From: Haberlea rhodopensis
Taxonomy: Eukaryota; Streptophyta; Magnoliopsida; Lamiales; Gesneriaceae
Direction of reading: 5' to 3'
Length of the DNA: 64,000 bases
NCBI GenBank assembly: GCA_907163345.1
Contig: CAJQUN010000004.1
Location: 12,987,235-13,051,234, forward strand
This document shows positions 62,901-64,000 of the stretch, piece by piece. Below the pieces are notes generated by a model. The model searched no databases, was not told the DNA's origin, and saw only the letters and a list, made by a program, of their open reading frames with translations. How positions within the stretch are numbered: the stretch's first letter is position 1; the number at the start of each line of letters is the position of its first letter. The translations under genes were made by a program, and so were the position numbers.

Positions 62901-63681
62901 AATCACAGACTTTATTCGCAATTTACGTCGAGTTTTATACGAACGACGCTGCGAAATTCACAGAATTTTGCTGTAAGAAAAAAGTTGATATGTGATCACC
63001 TGGCTCTGATACCATGAAAGCAAAATAGAAGGAATAAATCGAGAGAGTCTGTGCTCTCTACTTCTTTTTTTTTTTATTAATTTATCAACTTAACTTGAAT
63101 ACAAAGAAAGGTCCTCTATATATAGAGGAGAAAAGAGTTCTACTATCTTAGAATACTATAAAAGATAATCTTAATCTACAATTTAAATATAAGATAAGTA
63201 AATCTATAATCTAAGATCTACAAAACTCTTAGTATCCTTATCAATAGTTCACACATAATCTTTTCGCATCAATCAGGGAATTTTGTTTTACCTTGGATTA
63301 TAGTAGTCCTTTCCTGGCCATAAAGAGGGAGGGCAATCACCTACTTTGTGCTCAGTTGTGTCATAACGGCCAAAGCATAAATCTAGACCTCCGATGAAGC
63401 TTATTTTTTGGTCAACGATTACAAGTTTTTCATGGTGAGACCTGCATTTCCCCACAAAGTTTAACTGTATGAAAAAGAAAAATGGAGTACGGATAATTCT
63501 ATATTGATATCCACTGTTAAATTTCTGAAGCAACAACATACCATAAGTAGATGCCAGTTGACAAATGGTCAGGATACCGCAGAACTTTAATATTTTCGTG
63601 AATATCTATAAGCTTTCTCTTACTGTATAAGCTGTTAATTTTTAAAGCAAGAGAAACTTCCTTGTAAAGAAGAATATGTAT
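35988..63681 (-). CDS. PLDZ: Phospholipase D zeta (PX-PH type), 3' part; 5' end outside window
   Basis: Hydrolyses phospholipids to phosphatidic acid. The PX-PH class is calcium-independent and acts in root-hair growth and phosphate-starvation lipid turnover in Arabidopsis. Exons (minus strand, 5' to 3'): 63681-63542, 63441-63292, 57778-57622, 57547-57027, 55555-55445, 53992-53846, 53767-53570, 53088-52987, 37893-37762, 37585-37520, 36380-36319, 36240-35988. All junctions are GT-AG. HKD motif 1 is HHEKLVIVD in 63292-63441, followed by FIGGLDLCFGRYDT. HKD motif 2 is VHSKVMIVDD in 52987-53088. Other landmarks are PRMPWHDVHCALWGPPCRDIARHF, QNQFFISG-type and MHWQYRTICRG. The stop (35988-35990) follows ASPQVFH. 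The linker exon 57027-57547 is 521 bp, one short of a multiple of three, with the frame lost near 57210. The PX and PH domains lie beyond 64000. Introns of 15.1 kb and 5.5 kb are filled by transposons. Confidence 0.93.
36761..37115. mobile_element. Fold-back element A made of tandem sub-repeats
   Basis: Lies in the PLD intron 36381-37519. The termini are inverted: GAGCTAATGGCGGATTACC on the left, and GGTAATCCGCCACTAGCTC on the right as its mirror. Both arms consist of about 30-bp units of the type TTTTACCCC.TGTGGTTTGAAAATAGGC, so the element is an inverted pair of tandem arrays. It is flanked by GATAATGT at 36753-36760 and 37116-37123 (nine bases with one mismatch if extended), which fits a Mutator-like or hAT-like insertion. 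No coding capacity; the frames inside merely translate the repeat. Confidence 0.75.
38669..39086. mobile_element. Fold-back element B, same family
   Basis: Lies in the 15-kb PLD intron. Same architecture as the element at 36761: about 30-bp units containing TTTACCCCCTGTGGTTT and AAAATAGGC in the left arm and the reverse complement in the right arm, around a short spacer near 38880. The end reads GCCACTAGCTC. It is flanked by 10-bp identical repeats CATTATTTTA (38659-38668 and 39087-39096), consistent with the 9-bp class of Mutator-like elements. Confidence 0.75.
39198..39443 (+). repeat. 5' LTR of the older Copia element
   Basis: 246 bp, starts TGTTACAAGGAATG and ends TTCATTTGACA. Confidence 0.92.
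39444..39455 (+). other. Primer binding site (initiator tRNA-Met)
   Basis: TGGTATCAGAGC directly after the 5' LTR. Confidence 0.88.
39503..41803 (+). mobile_element. RTE-type LINE, internally deleted
   Basis: Inserted in the Copia leader with perfect 13-bp duplications GAACACTTACGTG (39490-39502 and 41804-41816). The 3' end is a GTT trinucleotide tail (about 41780-41799), typical of plant RTE elements. It encodes an endonuclease-like region, a short N-terminal RT region and the RTE C-terminal domain. The catalytic RT palm is missing between about 41355 and 41400. At 2.3 kb it is shorter than a complete element. Confidence 0.88.
39820..41727 (+). pseudogene. RTE LINE polyprotein remnant
   Basis: The endonuclease/exonuclease/phosphatase domain is readable as NIINAYAPQ near 39995 and GGDFNGHVG near 40097, with a TQIDFFL string near 40290. 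The frames 40059-40577 and 40590-40886 follow. The RT start reads KARRAVGPDGIPIEVWRCLG near 41090, with stops and frame changes. The C-terminal frame 41407-41727 starts MRMLRWMCGKTRRDQIRN, the usual RTE tail domain, ending near VSDPA. The FADD-type RT core is absent, so it cannot be active. Confidence 0.85.
41817..42311 (+). other. Remaining Copia leader
   Basis: Continuation of the Copia leader after the LINE. CG-richer, with repeated CTTCGTGAGTT/CGTACGTGG and CGATCGTG strings. Several overlapping frames on both strands are not genes. Gag starts at 42312. Confidence 0.6.
42312..44689 (+). pseudogene. Copia gag, protease and integrase remnants
   Basis: Gag starts MTTEVFPVKFSGKNYGAW and is cut by a stop at 42510-42512, then continues in other frames. 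The zinc knuckle CYSCKGFGHIAKHC is at 42998-43039, the protease motif DSG at 43299-43307, and the integrase zinc region SWHKRLGHPNN near 43605, with one of its two cysteines lost (CSTY). In the integrase core the first Asp position reads Asn (HSNFWG, near 43799) and the second reads Tyr (RSYNGSEY, near 43990). The last part, 44123-44671, is the region up to the Pro-rich linker before RT. Long dead. Confidence 0.85.
45353..48250 (-). CDS. L1 ORF2: endonuclease, reverse transcriptase, zf-RVT; internally deleted
   Basis: Uninterrupted 965-aa frame. The AP endonuclease domain shows NIRGLGG (7-13), QETK (35-38), GDFNEV (141-146) and SDHCAI (225-230). The RT domain starts abruptly at about residue 245 (FRPIALIGCVYKVLAKVLA), with GLRQGDPLSPF (369-379) and the catalytic FADD (418-421). 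The C-terminal zf-RVT region has DRLPTRSNL and CVMCSLTEETTNHLFFCC. Plant L1 ORF2 proteins are usually about 1250 aa or more. Here roughly 300 residues between endonuclease and RT are missing without loss of frame. The start codon overlaps the ORF1 stop as ATGA (48250-48247). Probably not functional for retrotransposition despite the open frame. Confidence 0.9.
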   Translation of the reverse strand: MIIVSFNIRGLGGRGKKREIRGLIHKEKVDFLCIQETKKEVITKEICVQIWGDKNFNWAYKGAEGSAGGLLCLWNDATFQMDSCWGDEGILGVEGYWGEGRIKCHIINIYSSGVMENKRTMWNVLQARIGGKEEEKWCICGDFNEVRNSSERRGRSETHNLRGMREFDNFISNSGLLDLPLIGRKYTWYRPDGTCVSRLDRFLLSNGWMREWTDLTQWGLKRSVSDHCAIVLKRHIRDWGPKPFRPIALIGCVYKVLAKVLATRLSKVLDRIISQSQSAFIGQRHILDGILIVNELVDEMKRNKKTGMILKVDFEKAYDSVDWPFLQNVMSRMNFDSKWIKWIMECISSATASVLINGSPTEEFKLQRGLRQGDPLSPFLFVIVVEALSRMVQKAVQVNLLTPLSVGRDRIQISHLQFADDTLFIGEATETNALTFKGILSNFELLSGLRINFHKSQLLGINVAEDLIVNLAELLHCKVGKLPCTYLGLPIGVNPKRKETWNPIIDKYRKRLAAWEDKTLSLGGRVTLINAVLTSLPIYYFSFYRAPKNVLAKLQSIQTSFLWGGGESCRKIAWVKWSEICKAKQNGGLGVRNLDLFNKALLGKWGWGILQNESSLWWRVLRSRYDFNKWSLIDEGREGGRVVVQASSWWKDILNNTFLDRSGWFTRGIKKKVGNGRGTRFWADVWVGDRSLKESFPRLALLARDRDILIAQMGGWVGGLWEWHWDWRRELLDREVILHNELISLLDRTLLTQAQEDLWTWTLEDSKIYSVQTAYATLLEDSPIDGHTSETYISIWKTLAPSKVAALIWRVLRDRLPTRSNLSKRNIFMGNEAGNCVMCSLTEETTNHLFFCCPESYSLWMKCYRWLGFYTALSSDSIAHHWNHHGLWTRKKGRKAWMTIWSSVLWTIWIHRNNLCFKGNNHKEDDLLETVIHRSWFWITNGGNNRFLYSFVDWRREPLICLLSS
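48247..49922 (-). pseudogene. L1 ORF1: RNA-binding protein, two frame breaks
   Basis: The first frame, 49922-48576, gives 448 aa. An RRM has RNP2 FFFTNF (66-71) and RNP1 KKFGFVRF (104-111), followed by a DUF4283-like region with WISCLGIPLHAWN. The frame then shifts near the C9 run (48625-48633, plus strand) and again near the T8 run (48483-48490). The tail 48519-48247 (KLMELEKRNL region) ends in the ATGA overlap with ORF2. Both breaks are close to homopolymers. The role is nucleic-acid chaperone in the L1 particle. Confidence 0.85.
50087..50767 (+). mobile_element. 5'-truncated L1 copy inserted in the L1 5' UTR, reverse orientation
   Basis: 681 bp ending in a short A run (50760-50768), flanked by perfect 17-bp duplications ATGGATTGGGTAACGGC (50070-50086 and 50768-50784). 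It contains the last part of ORF2 (zf-RVT, open to the stop at 50663) and the 3' UTR. Its protein differs from the resident L1 by roughly a dozen residues, so it came from a close relative and not from this copy. Confidence 0.92.
51103..52617 (+). pseudogene. Copia reverse transcriptase and RNase H remnant
   Basis: Continuation of the older Copia pol after the hAT-like element. The RT start is near 51120 (CWVKAIHKELQTLLENNTW), with a frame change near 51220. Open parts are 51304-51534, 51531-51842, 51812-52393 and 52390-52617. The RT core reads VHVDDIVVTG near 51662. RNase H shows YSDADWAGCPNNRRS near 52150 and KSSTESEYR near 52266. At least four frame changes. Ends just before the G-rich tract. 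Confidence 0.87.
52614..52641 (+). other. G-rich polypurine tract
   Basis: TTTGA followed by almost uninterrupted G (one T) up to the 3' LTR. It is the plus-strand primer position, unusually G-homopolymeric. Confidence 0.7.
52642..52875 (+). repeat. 3' LTR of the older Copia element
   Basis: 234 bp, starts TGTTACAAGAAATG and ends TTCATTTGACA; 12 bp shorter than the 5' LTR. Confidence 0.92.
53089..57026 (-). other. PLD introns without recognised elements
   Basis: The introns 53089-53569, 53768-53845, 53993-55444 and 55556-57026 are AT-rich and hold no gene or repeat that I could bound. The 125-aa plus frame at 56101-56478 shows no family features. An A18 run lies near 56823. Confidence 0.5.
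58070..58301 (-). repeat. 3' LTR of the young Copia element
   Basis: 232 bp. It contains a 16-bp perfect palindrome CCTCTATATATAGAGG (58168-58183) that includes the likely TATA box. Confidence 0.9.
58302..58313 (-). other. Polypurine tract
   Basis: On the minus strand GCTTGAGGGGGAG directly before the LTR start TATTG. Confidence 0.7.
58309..62624 (-). pseudogene. Copia gag-pol polyprotein with one stop and several frameshifts
   Basis: Gag starts at 62624 (MASSDDKPTHIPPNS), with the CCHC knuckle CDRCKRPWHTVDTC, protease WIIDSGASNHM, and integrase zinc motif LLHFRLGHPN...CEICQLSKH. The integrase core shows HSDIWG and CTDNG, followed at once by an in-frame TAA (60789-60791). The same frame continues from 60788 down to 60075, with NTPQQNGISERKNR. 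Frame changes lie near 60100, 59910, 59510 (in an A run) and 58780. RT shows YVDDIILTG within 59522-58734. RNase H shows FTDADWAGS and CDNKAAIDISHNPV, ending at the stop 58309, next to the polypurine tract. Confidence 0.9.
62785..62902 (-). repeat. Leader array of about 25-bp units
   Basis: Between gag and the primer site, five imperfect units on the plus strand of the form TCGCGAA.TTACTGTAGCAAAGC, with TACTGTAG as the invariant core. Confidence 0.75.
63003..63014 (-). other. Primer binding site (initiator tRNA-Met)
   Basis: Reverse complement reads TGGTATCAGAGC, adjacent to the 5' LTR of the young Copia element. Confidence 0.88.
63015..63246 (-). repeat. 5' LTR of the young Copia element
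   Basis: 232 bp, one mismatch to the other LTR. The palindromic TATA region is conserved. Confidence 0.9.
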
Positions 63682-64000
63682 CTGCACGATAATGCTAATA
63701 GAAATGAGCTAGAATAAGAAAAAAGTAATCTATTTTCATATATAACTTTGGCTGGAAGATTAAAATCACAAAAATATATCAACAAAATTCTCCGAACATT
63801 CAAGATGATAAATGTGAATAATTGAGAATGAAATTCGATTATTCTCCTGAAAACAAGGAGCTAAAATGAGAAAAAAGTAAATAGGGATAGATAACAAAAT
63901 ACTAATGTCATTTATCCTAGGAAACAAACCAAACTAAATCAATAAAAATGGCAAATCCATTACACGAAGCTCTCACTATGCATGGGGTGAGGGAAGGGTT
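63682..64000 (-). other. PLD intron running off the window
   Basis: AT-rich. The next upstream PLD exon (ending in the region before IHILLYKEVSLALK) is not visible, so it lies beyond 64000. Confidence 0.6.

Larger units (their letters stand above)
58070..63246 (-). mobile_element. Young Copia element with TA...CA LTR ends
   Basis: 5177 bp in the PLD intron 57779-63291, same strand as the gene. The LTRs, 58070-58301 and 63015-63246 (232 bp each), differ at one base (a C/T in the T-rich stretch). They are flanked by GTTCA duplications (58065-58069 and 63247-63251). Read in element orientation, each LTR starts TATTGATAAGG and ends GCTTTCA; the duplication only matches if the first bases are TA. 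The primer site (63014-63003) is adjacent to the LTR. Gag-pol is complete in outline but has one stop and at least four frame changes. Confidence 0.93.

Overview
This is a window of plant nuclear DNA, most likely eudicot: AT-rich, with intron-split genes, plant-type Copia, LINE, SINE and DNA-transposon remnants, and initiator tRNA-Met primer sites (TGGTATCAGAGC). It holds two host genes, both on the minus strand. About half of the bases (three blocks totalling roughly 33 kb) are transposable elements, many nested inside one another.

Layout: (1) 278-783, a fold-back MITE. (2) 2121-11746, a TOPLESS-related co-repressor gene of the TPR2 type. I could place all 25 coding exons, and they sum to 1129 codons plus stop if one extra base in exon 2 is set aside. 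(3) 12.0-15.7 kb, AT-rich intergenic DNA with a tRNA-derived SINE at 13408-13512. (4) 15736-29851, an old solo LTR on the minus strand. It is split by a near-complete 8.9-kb Copia element (16367-25239) and by a younger solo LTR of what looks like the same family in opposite orientation (26236-29082). Each of the three has its own 5-bp target-site duplication. (5) 29.9-36.0 kb, intergenic DNA with a cluster of minisatellites built on a GGTGCAC core. (6) 35988-63681 and onward past the window edge, the 3' two thirds of a phospholipase D zeta (PX-PH type) gene; twelve exons are located, with both HKD catalytic motifs.

Two PLD introns are enlarged by transposons. The 15-kb intron 37894-52986 contains a Copia element (39198-52875) that itself hosts an RTE-type LINE, and a hAT-like DNA element that hosts an L1-type LINE that hosts a truncated L1 copy in reverse. 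Every insertion is bounded by a target-site duplication readable in the sequence. The 5.5-kb intron 57779-63291 contains a young Copia element (58070-63246) with unusual TA...CA LTR ends. Two related fold-back elements with 8-10-bp duplications (36761-37115, 38669-39086) also lie in PLD introns.

The two host genes each show exactly one single-base disturbance in otherwise well-kept reading frames. The L1 ORF1 breaks fall at homopolymer runs. Whether these are real mutations or sequence errors is the main open question for the coding annotation. I found no evidence of a new enzymatic or defence system. The novelty here is structural: a five-element nest, opposed solo LTRs, arrays inside element leaders, and fold-back repeats made of tandem subunits.
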